Source: Anaerotruncus rubiinfantis (GTDB lineage Bacteria > Bacillota > Clostridia > Oscillospirales > Ruminococcaceae). From it: 64,000 bases of DNA. Made by a program: the position numbers and the translations under genes. How positions within the stretch are numbered: position 1 is the stretch's first letter; the number at the start of each line of letters is the position of its first letter. Positions 36,526 to 44,253 of the stretch are shown one piece after another. Location of the stretch: the NCBI RefSeq assembly GCF_900078395.1, contig NZ_FKLA01000009.1:1068614-1132613 (forward strand), given 5' to 3'. The notes beneath the pieces were generated by a model. The model was not told the DNA's origin, ran no database searches, and saw nothing but the letters and a program-made list of their open reading frames with translations.

Positions 36526-37035
36526 ATGTTTACACAGGAAACTTATGAAGAACAGGTGCACAGATACAACCAGATGCTTTTGCAGATGCAGCGCCGGGCA
36601 CGGCCCGCGACAAAAGAACCGCCCGCGGAGGCGGAACCCATCCTCGAGACGGAACCCATCGTCGAGACGGAACCCATCCCCGAGGCGGAACCCATCCTCG
36701 AGACGGAACCTATCCCCGAGGCGGAACCCATCCCCGAGACGGAACCTATCTCCGAGACGGAACCGGTGACAGAGGCTTTTCGGATGGGGAATGCGGTGCA
36801 GGAAGCTGCCGTCTGTGAGGCCGTTCCGAAGGAGTCTGTCCTGGAGCCACCCTGTGTGCGGGAGGAGGAAAAAGCGCCTGGAACGCGGTGGGAACAGTTG
36901 GCCGAAAACCTGGCCGCCGATTTGCGGCAGGCTTCACCTGAAATGCAAAGCTGTGTCATCGGCTACCTTTTCCGCGCTGACCAAACGCTGGGCAGGCAGG
37001 TGTGGACAAAGTTGGTGGAACGCCGCGCGCTGTAA
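36526..37035 (+). CDS. Hypothetical protein with variable hexapeptide repeats
   Basis: 169 residues. Start ATG at 36526, 11 bases after GGAG; an upstream in-frame ATG lacks a ribosome site. The N-terminal 34 residues are charged helix (TQETYEEQVHRYNQMLLQMQ). Residues 35-82 are eight E-(T/A)-E-P-I-x repeats. The C-terminal 45 residues (WEQLAENLAADLRQASPEMQS...) form a helical domain. The repeat block should be an extended acidic spacer. Function unknown; no neighbours suggest one. Confidence 0.7.
   Translation: MFTQETYEEQVHRYNQMLLQMQRRARPATKEPPAEAEPILETEPIVETEPIPEAEPILETEPIPEAEPIPETEPISETEPVTEAFRMGNAVQEAAVCEAVPKESVLEPPCVREEEKAPGTRWEQLAENLAADLRQASPEMQSCVIGYLFRADQTLGRQVWTKLVERRAL
36628..36771 (+). 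repeat. 18-bp minisatellite (8 units) coding E-T/A-E-P-I-x
   Basis: Unit GAGRCGGAACCYATCNYC starts at 36628, 36646, 36664, 36682, 36700, 36718, 36736 and 36754 (the last degenerate). The frame is kept for any copy number. Confidence 0.95.
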
Positions 37036-37059
37036 GGCCGGAAGGCGGATCCAGGAACG

Positions 37060-37089
37060 AAAAAGCGCCCGGCCGGTGGGCCGGGCGCC
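37060..37089 (-). terminator. Terminator of the DUF4397 gene
   Basis: GCGCCCGGCC-GGTG-GGCCGGGCGC, followed by TTTTT on the minus strand. Confidence 0.75.
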
Positions 37090-37117
37090 TGATGTACAGG
37101 CAACTGGAGAGGGCGGG

Positions 37118-38113
37118 TCAGCGGTCCTCGACGACCATTGTCTGAAGCGCTTCGGGAGAGCTGTCCCGGCTGAGGATGTAGACGGTATACATCGCGTTTG
37201 GCCGTACGTCCACATAGAAGGAGACGAGCACTTCCGGCATTTCAAGGGTCGCTATGTTGGAGGAAAGCGTTTCGATATCCTCGAAACGCGGAGTCGGGCG
37301 CAGGCTGGTTTCGGTGATGTAGAACTCATAAGACCCGCGGCGTACCCGTTTGAAAGAGGTCACTTCCTTGAAGCGCACGTCGGAATAGACCACGCGGCCA
37401 TCCGCGAGGAGTATGTCAAGCGGATTCGAGCTGTACGCGAGATTGCAGACCCGGAAACAGGACATGCCGGGCAGTTTGAGGCAGGGCGAGTCGGAAATCT
37501 GCATCAAATCCAGCCCGCTGGCCGAGTTGATGATGGCAATGGTGCTGGCGTCGTCCGAGCGGAAAGGCATGGATTTCTGCAGATAGACATATCCGTTTGA
37601 GCCGGTTACGGTGATGGTCTGGAAGCCGCTGGCCACCCTGCCGTACGGAGTGAGCGACGCAAAGCCAAGCCCGCCCGCGATGTAACGGTTGTTGATGTAG
37701 ACTCGGAACGGCCGGTATCCATAGGCCGCGTTCAGGAACCGCACCTGTCCGTTGCGTTTGCCGGTGTTACAGAAAAAGCACGGGGGATTGGGCTGCGGAA
37801 ATACGGGGAAGGTATCCCCTGGTGCGACCGGTCCACCCTCGCCGGGGTTTGGCAGGGGGATGACCGGGACGTTTTCACCGCCGGGGAAAACAGGCCCGCC
37901 CTCGCCGGGATTCGGAAGCATGTTGCCCGGCGTATTTGCGCTGCCGGGGAAAACAGGCCCACCCTCGCCGGGATTTGGCAGCAGGTTTCCGGGGATGCCG
38001 CCGCCTGGAGCTGCAACAGGCCCGCCTTCGCCGGGGTTCGGAAGCATGCTGCCCGGGACGGACGACCGGCTCCACATGGAATAATCGTCCATGTTATCAG
38101 ATGAAGCGTTCAA
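37118..38113 (-). CDS. DUF4397 protein with Pro/Gly-rich repeat N-terminus
   Basis: 331 residues from a TTG preceded by AAAGGAGATGGAG. Residues 20-105 carry four copies of LPNPGEGGPV separated by short variable linkers. There follow a CFFC motif and two DUF4397-like beta-sandwich domains (about 120-220 and 225-325). No signal peptide is evident, so export would need another route. DUF4397 proteins in clostridia are often linked to spore or cell surface; this is association from memory, not proof. A terminator closes the gene on the minus strand. Confidence 0.8.
   Translation of the reverse strand: MNASSDNMDDYSMWSRSSVPGSMLPNPGEGGPVAAPGGGIPGNLLPNPGEGGPVFPGSANTPGNMLPNPGEGGPVFPGGENVPVIPLPNPGEGGPVAPGDTFPVFPQPNPPCFFCNTGKRNGQVRFLNAAYGYRPFRVYINNRYIAGGLGFASLTPYGRVASGFQTITVTGSNGYVYLQKSMPFRSDDASTIAIINSASGLDLMQISDSPCLKLPGMSCFRVCNLAYSSNPLDILLADGRVVYSDVRFKEVTSFKRVRRGSYEFYITETSLRPTPRFEDIETLSSNIATLEMPEVLVSFYVDVRPNAMYTVYILSRDSSPEALQTMVVEDR
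37827..38047. repeat. Four about 63-bp repeats coding LPNPGEGGPV
   Basis: The minus-strand coding repeats begin near 37827, 37890, 37953 and 38017. The cores differ only at a few synonymous sites. Confidence 0.85.
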
Positions 38114-38226
38114 GATTCTCCATCTCCTTTCAGGTTTTGTACTATCATATTAGCTCCGGGATCTTTTGGTGATAGACAATCCCCTTGAAAAGACGGCTTT
38201 TCCCGCACTTTATTGATTTTGGACAC

Positions 38227-38257
38227 AAAAAATCCCCCGCCGGGATCGCGGCGGGGG
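38227..38257 (-). terminator. Terminator of the MATE gene
   Basis: CCCCCGCCG / CGGCGGGGG stem followed by ATTTTTT on the minus strand. Confidence 0.85.
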
Positions 38258-38266
38258 AAAGAGCCC

Positions 38267-39655
38267 CTATTCGCTTTGTTCGGACAGTTCGCGCAGGGGT
38301 TTGATCTCCTTTTTGTAGAGGTAGGCCATATAAACGGCGCAGAGCGCGACCGAGAAGATTTCAGCGAGTGGGAACGACCACCACACCGCCTCCAGCCCGC
38401 CGAACTTGGCGAGCAGCCATGCGGAGGGCAGCAGGATGATCAGCTGGCGCACAACCGAGACTGAAAGGCTCAAAAAGCCATGCCCAAGCGCCTGACAAAC
38501 CGACAGCGAACAGATACAGAAGCCCGCGAAGACGAAGCTCAGGCTGATGATCCGCAAAGCAGGCACGCCAATGGCGATCATTGTTTCGGAGGCGTTGAAG
38601 ATCGAAAGAAGCTGCGGCGTGAAGAGCCAAAAGGCAGCCACCCCCAAAAACATGATCCCAACCGCATAGCAGGCGCTTAACAGGAAGGTTTTGGCCATCC
38701 GGTCAGGTTTGCGCGCGCCGAAATTATAGGAAAGGATCGGAACCATACCGTTATTGAGCCCGAAAATCGGCATGAAGATAAAGCTCTGAAGTTTGAAATA
38801 GACTCCGAACACTGCCGTGGCGGTCGAAGTGAACGCGATGAGGATTTTGTTCATTCCGAAGGTCATCACAGAACCGATGGAGGCCATGATGATCGAAGGC
38901 ACGCCAACTGCGTAAATTTTTCCGATGACAGCGCTGTCTGGACGGAAATTTTTTGCCCGCAGGTCGAGCTCCTCGTTCTTTTTGCAGTTAAAATAGACTG
39001 CGAGGATGAAAGCGACGATCTGACCGGTCACAGTGGCGACCGCCGCGCCGGCCACGCCAAGCTTTGGAAATCCCAAAAGCCCGAAGATCATAATTGGATC
39101 AAGGATAATATTGATGATGGCGCCGGTTCCCTGGGTAATCATCGTATAGAAAGTCCGGCCGGTCGACTGAAGCAGCTTTTCAAAAACGATTTGACCAAAT
39201 ATCCCGAATGAGCAGACACAGCAGATGGTGAGATAGCTGGTGCCTTCGACCACGATCTCAAGAATATCGGTCTGCATCAGAAAGAAGGTACGGGTGCAGA
39301 AGATCCCCAGAAACGCAAAAACGATGAAACTGAGCCCGGCCAGGAAAATGCCGTTGACAGCGGTTTTATTGGCAAGATGGAAGTTCTTTTCCCCAAGGCT
39401 TTTTGAGAGCAGCGCATTGATGCCGACACCGGTACCGGTGCCAACAGCAATCATCAGGCTTTGCGCGGGAAACGCGAGCGACACGGCGGTGAGCGCGTTT
39501 TCGCTCAGCTGTGCCACGAACATGCTGTCCACGATGTTGTAAAGCGCCTGTACCAGCATGGAAATGACCATCGGCAGGGACATGGAAATGAGCAGTTTTC
39601 CCACCGGCATAACGCCCATTTTATTCTCCGCAGGTTGGGCAGTGTTTTCGTTCAT
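38267..39655 (-). CDS. MATE family efflux transporter
   Basis: 462 residues with about 12 hydrophobic helices in two six-helix halves. The N-half motif is MLVQALYNIVDSMFVAQL; the pattern fits the NorM/DinF-like MATE exporters, which use Na+ or H+ gradients to expel cationic drugs. ATG after GGGAGG. It is divergent from a MarR regulator with paired promoters and palindromes between them, so it is probably the regulated target. Confidence 0.95.
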   Translation of the reverse strand: MNENTAQPAENKMGVMPVGKLLISMSLPMVISMLVQALYNIVDSMFVAQLSENALTAVSLAFPAQSLMIAVGTGTGVGINALLSKSLGEKNFHLANKTAVNGIFLAGLSFIVFAFLGIFCTRTFFLMQTDILEIVVEGTSYLTICCVCSFGIFGQIVFEKLLQSTGRTFYTMITQGTGAIINIILDPIMIFGLLGFPKLGVAGAAVATVTGQIVAFILAVYFNCKKNEELDLRAKNFRPDSAVIGKIYAVGVPSIIMASIGSVMTFGMNKILIAFTSTATAVFGVYFKLQSFIFMPIFGLNNGMVPILSYNFGARKPDRMAKTFLLSACYAVGIMFLGVAAFWLFTPQLLSIFNASETMIAIGVPALRIISLSFVFAGFCICSLSVCQALGHGFLSLSVSVVRQLIILLPSAWLLAKFGGLEAVWWSFPLAEIFSVALCAVYMAYLYKKEIKPLRELSEQSE

Positions 39656-39743
39656 ATGTATTCCTCCCTAATAAATGTTGGAAATGCAACCAAATCAGCG
39701 GAAGTTGGAGCATTTTTTATCGCGTCAATTCAGCACATTTACT

Positions 39744-39841
39744 ATTCTATGGAATTAAAATTTATTTGTCAAGCCAAAAATTTGAAGAAATTCATTGACA
39801 ATGCAAATTGCACAAGGTAATATAAAAGTTGCAATTGAAAC
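39744..39841. promoter_or_regulatory. Divergent MATE/marR promoters with palindromes
   Basis: Minus promoter TTGACA-N17-TAGAAT (39772-39744). Plus promoter TTGACA-N17-TAATAT (39795-39823), with palindrome TGCAAATTGCA (39802-39812) in its spacer and GTTGCAATTGAAAC (39828-39841) downstream. Candidate MarR operators. Confidence 0.7.
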
Positions 39842-39864
39842 TGTTAGAACCGGAGGTGGACAGG

Positions 39865-40302
39865 ATGTTGGAATTCCCGGAACAGGATCTGCTGAAGCTG
39901 ATTTCGGTGGTGCAGCGTAAAACCCAGATGTATCTCAATGAACAGTTCGCTTCGGTCGGAATCACCGGCGGGCAGGCGCCATTCATCATGATTGTCTGCG
40001 AGACTCAAGGCCTGCCGCAGAGCCGTTTGGGCGAGCTGCTTGATATGGACAAAAGCACCGTTGCCAAGATGCTTTCGCGCCTGGAAGCGCAAGGTTATAT
40101 CACCCGCAGGGTCAACGCGGATGACTGCCGGTCTTTTGACATCTGTCCAACCGGCAAGGCGTATAAAATTTATCCTTTTCTCGAGCAGGTGGGGGAACGA
40201 TGGGTGGCCCAGATGACTTCGGGCCTCACCGGGATCGAGCAGGCTGTTTTCTATGAGCTGCTGAAAAAAGTAGCCGGCAACACGGCCGCATATTTTGACT
40301 GA
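39865..40302 (+). CDS. MarR family transcriptional regulator
   Basis: 145 residues. Start ATG at 39865, with GGAGGT upstream, is preferred over an in-frame ATG 12 codons earlier, which lies upstream of that site. The winged helix (about 25-110) has SRLGELLDMDKSTVAKMLSRLEAQGYITRR, and the wing Arg/Asp pattern DDCRSFDI is typical. Binds palindromes as a dimer and is released by phenolic or drug ligands. Probably controls the divergent MATE pump and itself. Confidence 0.93.
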   Translation: MLEFPEQDLLKLISVVQRKTQMYLNEQFASVGITGGQAPFIMIVCETQGLPQSRLGELLDMDKSTVAKMLSRLEAQGYITRRVNADDCRSFDICPTGKAYKIYPFLEQVGERWVAQMTSGLTGIEQAVFYELLKKVAGNTAAYFD

Positions 40303-40306
40303 CTGA

Positions 40307-40336
40307 AAACGAGCCTCCCATCTGGGGGGCTCGTTT
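40307..40336 (+). terminator. Terminator of marR
   Basis: AAACGAGCCTCCCA-TCT-GGGGGGCTCGTTT. Confidence 0.8.
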
Positions 40337-40439
40337 CGATTTATCGGCAGAAAATTTACATTTGCCACGTGGGAATTAACATTGGATTTAAACGGAAATT
40401 GTATAATAATGCCATAGAGTGCCGAATTGGGGCGGAAAA

Positions 40440-40575
40440 CAAAAAAACCGCCACAGCGGTTTTTTTGTTGGAGAGTTTTTGCTTTTAAACTGATTTACAG
40501 GAGGCATGTGCCCGGATGAGGAATCCGAGGCTCATGAGCATTTAAGCCCATCGGCAATGCCGACCCCTAAATGTT
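40440..40575 (+). other. Structured non-coding region before orphan regulator
   Basis: The 40337-40701 gap holds a terminator-like AAAAAAACCGC-CACA-GCGGTTTTTTT (40441-40467), an AGGAGG site followed by a 9-codon frame (40516-40545), hairpin CGGAT-GAGGA-ATCCG, and an outer CATTTA...TAAATG stem enclosing TCGGC-AAT-GCCGA (to about 40575). No known riboswitch consensus was recognised. Confidence 0.35.
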
Positions 40576-40701
40576 ATTTATATTATAATGTGTGCATATG
40601 CAAATTGTGTTATGGATTCATGTGGAAACGGTTGAGAATCCGGACATTTTTTATGAACGGGCTTCGATCCGGCCCGGCTGACAACAGGGAGGAAAACACG
40701 G

Positions 40702-41427
40702 ATGGTTCCAATGGTACTATTTGCCCAGAACGAAACGAATGTCAGAAATGCGGAAACCGCCCGGCAGCACCGTGTGCGGCTCATTCAACGGATTTATGAT
40801 GAAGGATGGCAGGTGTTGAATGCCTCGACAGCCTCACAGGTTCATCATTACCTGGAGGGACAGAAAGTGTCGCTCATCATCCTGGACGCGGCAGGATATC
40901 GCGGAGACCGTGCTGAACAATTCAAACGGATGCGGGAACTCACCGATGCGCCGATCCTTGTCATCACCGACGCGACCGACGACCGTACCGAACTGGAAAT
41001 TCTCGACAACGGCGCGGACGATTGTCTGCGCCGCCCGGTGAGTGACCAGATTATCATTGCGCATGCAAAGTCTCTTTTGCGCCGGGCGGATGCGCTGCCC
41101 GCGCCGGAGCTGATTTTTGATGAGCTGCGAATCAGTCTGGCGGAGCATGTGGTGGAATTGGACGGTGTACAGCTTGATCTTACGCCAAAGGAATTCGAGC
41201 TGCTCTACTACTTTGCAAAGAATCCGAATCTTGCGCTTTCCCGCGTCCAAATCCTCAATCATGCGTGGGGATGGAATTACGCAGGGGAGGAACGCACGGT
41301 GGACAGCCATGTGAAAGCTCTGCGCAGCAAACTGGGTTGGGCTGGACGGCATATTGTCACTGTGCGCAGTGTCGGCTATAAATTCGTCTGGAACCTGCCG
41401 GAAAAAAGTGCGGTGCATGCCGAATAA
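40702..41427 (+). CDS. Orphan OmpR-type response regulator with degenerate receiver
   Basis: 241 residues. The receiver-like half (1-125) keeps one Asp (LIILDAAGYRGD) but lacks the N-terminal acidic pair (MVPMVLFAQNET) and has Arg in place of the conserved Lys (CLRRPVS). The C-terminal winged helix (about 140-235) is intact (LTPKEFELLYYFAKNPN, RTVDSHVKALRSKLG, VGYKFVW). No kinase gene is adjacent. It is probably an atypical regulator that works without phosphorylation. ATG after GGGAGG. Confidence 0.88.
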   Translation: MVPMVLFAQNETNVRNAETARQHRVRLIQRIYDEGWQVLNASTASQVHHYLEGQKVSLIILDAAGYRGDRAEQFKRMRELTDAPILVITDATDDRTELEILDNGADDCLRRPVSDQIIIAHAKSLLRRADALPAPELIFDELRISLAEHVVELDGVQLDLTPKEFELLYYFAKNPNLALSRVQILNHAWGWNYAGEERTVDSHVKALRSKLGWAGRHIVTVRSVGYKFVWNLPEKSAVHAE

Positions 41428-41441
41428 ATTGCAGCAAAAAG

Positions 41442-41475
41442 AAACCCGCCGGTTGTGGAGGCAACCGGCGGGTTT
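41442..41475. terminator. Bidirectional terminator
   Basis: AAACCCGCCGGTTG-TGGAGG-CAACCGGCGGGTTT, between the orphan regulator and the convergent surface protein gene. Confidence 0.85.
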
Positions 41476-41497
41476 TCTTATTAAGGCAGGATCTTAA

Positions 41498-42700
41498 TTA
41501 TTTGGAGCTTTTCTTGAACGCGACAGCGCCAGCAGCAGTCAGAGAAACAACAGCGGCAACAACCGCTACGTTAACCATGTCGCTGGAACCGGTCTGCGGG
41601 ATGTCTTTGCCGCCGTCAGGGGTGGTGACATCGGCAGCTGCATCGTCGTCATCCTCATCGTCAGCGTTGATCGCTTCGATGTCGAGCTCAGTGTCGGAGA
41701 GGACGTAGGTGCCCAGGACGCGGGTCTTCATGGACCAGCCAGGGATCTCTTCGTCATCTTCGGAGAAGGTGAACTTGTCGGTGACATCGGTCAGGTTGCC
41801 GTCAGCATCTTTCTCGTAGATGAAGCAGCTTTCCGGATCCGGAATATAATCGTCATCATCTTCGTCCCACGGAATGCCAAGGGTCAGGGTCGCGCGGGAG
41901 GTCGACGGGATGGTCGGGTTGGTGACGAAGTCATAGAACCACAGGTCAGCGTCAACCGGATCGCCGTACTCAGCGTACAGGGTGCGGTCGGTGCTGGTGG
42001 ACAGACGGGCATAGAATTTGGAAGCATCGTCGTCAGCTTCGAACTTCAGAGCGGCACGGTCGTCGCCCCAGATCAGGGTATTGGTGTCGTTGTCGTCAGG
42101 ATCGAAGTAAACGCGGTCGCCGGAATCCGGGTTGTCGTCATTCTCGGTTTTTTCGTTGTTGATCCAGAAAGAATACGGGATCACGATCTCGTCATCTTCC
42201 AAAAAAGTAGCATTTCCACTAACATCATCTTTGATCTTGTCATCGGTGGAATCCTTCTTCGCGGTGAAAGTGATTTCACCATCGGTGTGGATTTCATCGG
42301 TGGTAGTGGTGTCAGCAAGAACGATTTCTATCACGAGGTCTGCACGAGCCTCGCCAGCCACTTTCTTGTCGGTCAGCAGTTTGATGGATTTGATCATCTT
42401 GCCATTGGTATCTTTGTCATAGTCGAATTTGAACATATCATCATCTTTGAGATCATCAGTCGATGCTACACGACTTCCAGTAACATTGACATCACCGTCA
42501 TCAATGATAAAATACAAAGTCTGATTCGGAATAATGCCGTCGCCGTCAATCTCCTTACCAAGAGTATAGTCAGCGGTTACATTCTCATCATCATCATCGT
42601 ATACTTTTGAAATGTTGATATCGCTCGCAGCCAGAGCAGCGACGGAAGCAAAGCTCATGACCATCGCAGCGGCCAGGATTCCCGAAAGAATCTTTTTCAT
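41498..42700 (-). CDS. Asp-rich secreted surface protein with IPQTG sorting signal
   Basis: 400 residues. A Sec signal peptide (ends near ALAA-SDI), an extremely Asp-rich beta-type ectodomain, then IPQTG, a hydrophobic helix and a Lys-rich tail (FKKSSK): a sortase-type wall-anchoring signal with a variant of LPxTG. The acidic stretches (DEDDDDAAAD, WDEDDDDYIPD) suggest Ca2+ binding or a charged coat. It is paralogous to the next gene: shared segments include (D/F)-LFKF-Y-K, GK-IKSIKL and MKTR-LGTY. No sortase gene is in the window. Confidence 0.85.
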   Translation of the reverse strand: MKKILSGILAAAMVMSFASVAALAASDINISKVYDDDDENVTADYTLGKEIDGDGIIPNQTLYFIIDDGDVNVTGSRVASTDDLKDDDMFKFDYDKDTNGKMIKSIKLLTDKKVAGEARADLVIEIVLADTTTTDEIHTDGEITFTAKKDSTDDKIKDDVSGNATFLEDDEIVIPYSFWINNEKTENDDNPDSGDRVYFDPDDNDTNTLIWGDDRAALKFEADDDASKFYARLSTSTDRTLYAEYGDPVDADLWFYDFVTNPTIPSTSRATLTLGIPWDEDDDDYIPDPESCFIYEKDADGNLTDVTDKFTFSEDDEEIPGWSMKTRVLGTYVLSDTELDIEAINADDEDDDDAAADVTTPDGGKDIPQTGSSDMVNVAVVAAVVSLTAAGAVAFKKSSK

Positions 42701-42803
42701 TGGAAATTCCTCCTAGAAAAATAGTTTTGATCAATTTATCGTCAAGGGTATCCTCCAATACCCCGGACTTCCGCTTTTTGGAAATTCCCTTTTAAAATGT
42801 TCG

Positions 42804-42839
42804 GGAAAGAACGGATGTGGAGAGTCATCCGTTCTTTCC
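42804..42839 (-). terminator. Hairpin after the acidic paralog
   Basis: GGAAAGAACGGATG / CATCCGTTCTTTCC stem. Weak T run, so it may attenuate rather than fully stop transcription into the next gene. Confidence 0.55.
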
Positions 42840-42855
42840 GGTTTGAATCAGTTAA

Positions 42856-43938
42856 TTAGAAGCCAGTGCCGGGGTTGACTTTGTCAGCGTCGACAACTTC
42901 GTCAGCCGGGACTTCATCGTCAGCGTCAGCATCCGCAACCGGAGCTTCAGCGAAGATATAGGTGCCCAGGCGGCGGGTCTTCATGGTGAAGACATACTCG
43001 TCGTCGTCATTGTAGTCGAAGGAGCCCTTGTCGGTGATGTCGATGAGCTCGCCATCTTCGGTCTCTTCGTAAACGATGATCGCATCTTCGTCAACAGTCA
43101 GATCGCCATCTTCGTCAACGTAAGGAACGACCAGTTCGAGAACCGCACGGGAGGTGGAGGAAATCTCCGGAGTACCAACCCACTGACGGACGAAAGCGTC
43201 CTGATCGTTGAAGAGCTCAGCATACTTCACGTTGTCCCACTTGGTGGAGAGTTTCGGGAAGTACTTCGCAACATCGGAATCAGCGTTGAAGGTCAGGACT
43301 GCGAGCGTATCGTTCTCGTCTTCCCAGGTGATGGTGTTCTCTTCGTTCTTAACCGGCTTGATCATTTTGCCGCCGGTGCCAGCCATCTCGTCGCTGTCAT
43401 CGGTGGTGTCAACATCGTTGCTCATCCAGATGGTGAACTCAGGCATGTTGACAGTGATATCCTTGGCGGCAGGATGAGCATCATCCCAATCCGTCTTGGA
43501 AGAGAAGGAAGCTTCAAAGCTGATCTTATACTCGTTGTCGGTCATATCGTCGACGAGTTTAACCTCGATCGCAGTGACACGATTTGAATTCCCTGGAACA
43601 ACTGCTTTGTCGACCAGTTTGATCGATTTGATGTATTTGCCGTTCTCGGTCTTCTTATACTTGAATTTGAACAGGTCGTCATCACCGAACTCTTTGTTGG
43701 TGATAGCAGTACCGGTTGTGGTCGGAACGACAAAATAATAGGTTTTGTCCGGCAGGCTTTCAAGTGTGTTAGTTCCATTCTCTAGATTAGTGGTGCTGTC
43801 TTTCATAAAAACCGAATCATAAGCATCGACGTCTCCTTCGCCATCAGTCAGAGCAAGCGCCTGATCAGCCGCAAAAGCGACAACGCCCATGCTCATGACG
43901 GTAGCAAGCGCCAGAACCAGTGCAAGTACCTTTTTCAT
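42856..43938 (-). CDS. Secreted acidic surface paralog lacking membrane anchor
   Basis: 360 residues. Signal peptide (ends AFAA-DQ), then an acidic ectodomain similar in order to the protein of 41498-42700 (TYYFVVPT, GKYIKSIKLVD, SSTSRAVLELVVPY, MKTRRLGTYIF). It ends in VNPGTGF-stop. NPGTG is a plausible sorting pentapeptide, but no hydrophobic helix or basic tail follows, and the DNA beyond is a hairpin. Either the anchor was lost by truncation or the protein is released. Low similarity outside short blocks suggests an old duplication. Confidence 0.82.
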   Translation of the reverse strand: MKKVLALVLALATVMSMGVVAFAADQALALTDGEGDVDAYDSVFMKDSTTNLENGTNTLESLPDKTYYFVVPTTTGTAITNKEFGDDDLFKFKYKKTENGKYIKSIKLVDKAVVPGNSNRVTAIEVKLVDDMTDNEYKISFEASFSSKTDWDDAHPAAKDITVNMPEFTIWMSNDVDTTDDSDEMAGTGGKMIKPVKNEENTITWEDENDTLAVLTFNADSDVAKYFPKLSTKWDNVKYAELFNDQDAFVRQWVGTPEISSTSRAVLELVVPYVDEDGDLTVDEDAIIVYEETEDGELIDITDKGSFDYNDDDEYVFTMKTRRLGTYIFAEAPVADADADDEVPADEVVDADKVNPGTGF

Positions 43939-44204
43939 TGGGAATCTCCTCCTAGAAAAAATATTTGAAATTTGCGCATTTTGCTCAGGGTCACCTCTCC
44001 AGTTGTATCCCTGATGTTAAAAATTATAGCTTTGCGGGAAATTTTGGTCAATTGTGTTTGTTACCGTTTTGTAACCTTTCTTGTGAAATGCACCAATTGA
44101 AGTGGCAATTTTAGCATATTACACAGAATATTTCTGGAAATATGCACAAATGATGATGATTTTATGATGAAAATATGGAAGTTAAGTTATGGGTCGGTGG
44201 AGGA

Positions 44205-44247
44205 AAAAACGAAGCGCCAATCTTCCGAATGGCGCCCCGTTTTTTTT
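44205..44247 (-). terminator. Terminator of the second two-component operon
   Basis: AAAAAACG..GCGCCA...TGGCGC...CGTTTTTT. The 43939-44204 gap otherwise holds only AT-rich promoter-like DNA of the acidic paralog gene. Confidence 0.75.
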
Positions 44248-44253
44248 ACAGTA

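Noticed and set aside
36628..36771. CRISPR-like repeat array
   Set aside because: The units are contiguous 18-mers without spacers and are in-frame coding repeats.
40506..40799. 97-codon frame before the orphan regulator
   Set aside because: Its ATG is one base from AGGAGG, it spans predicted hairpins and overlaps the regulator gene in another frame.
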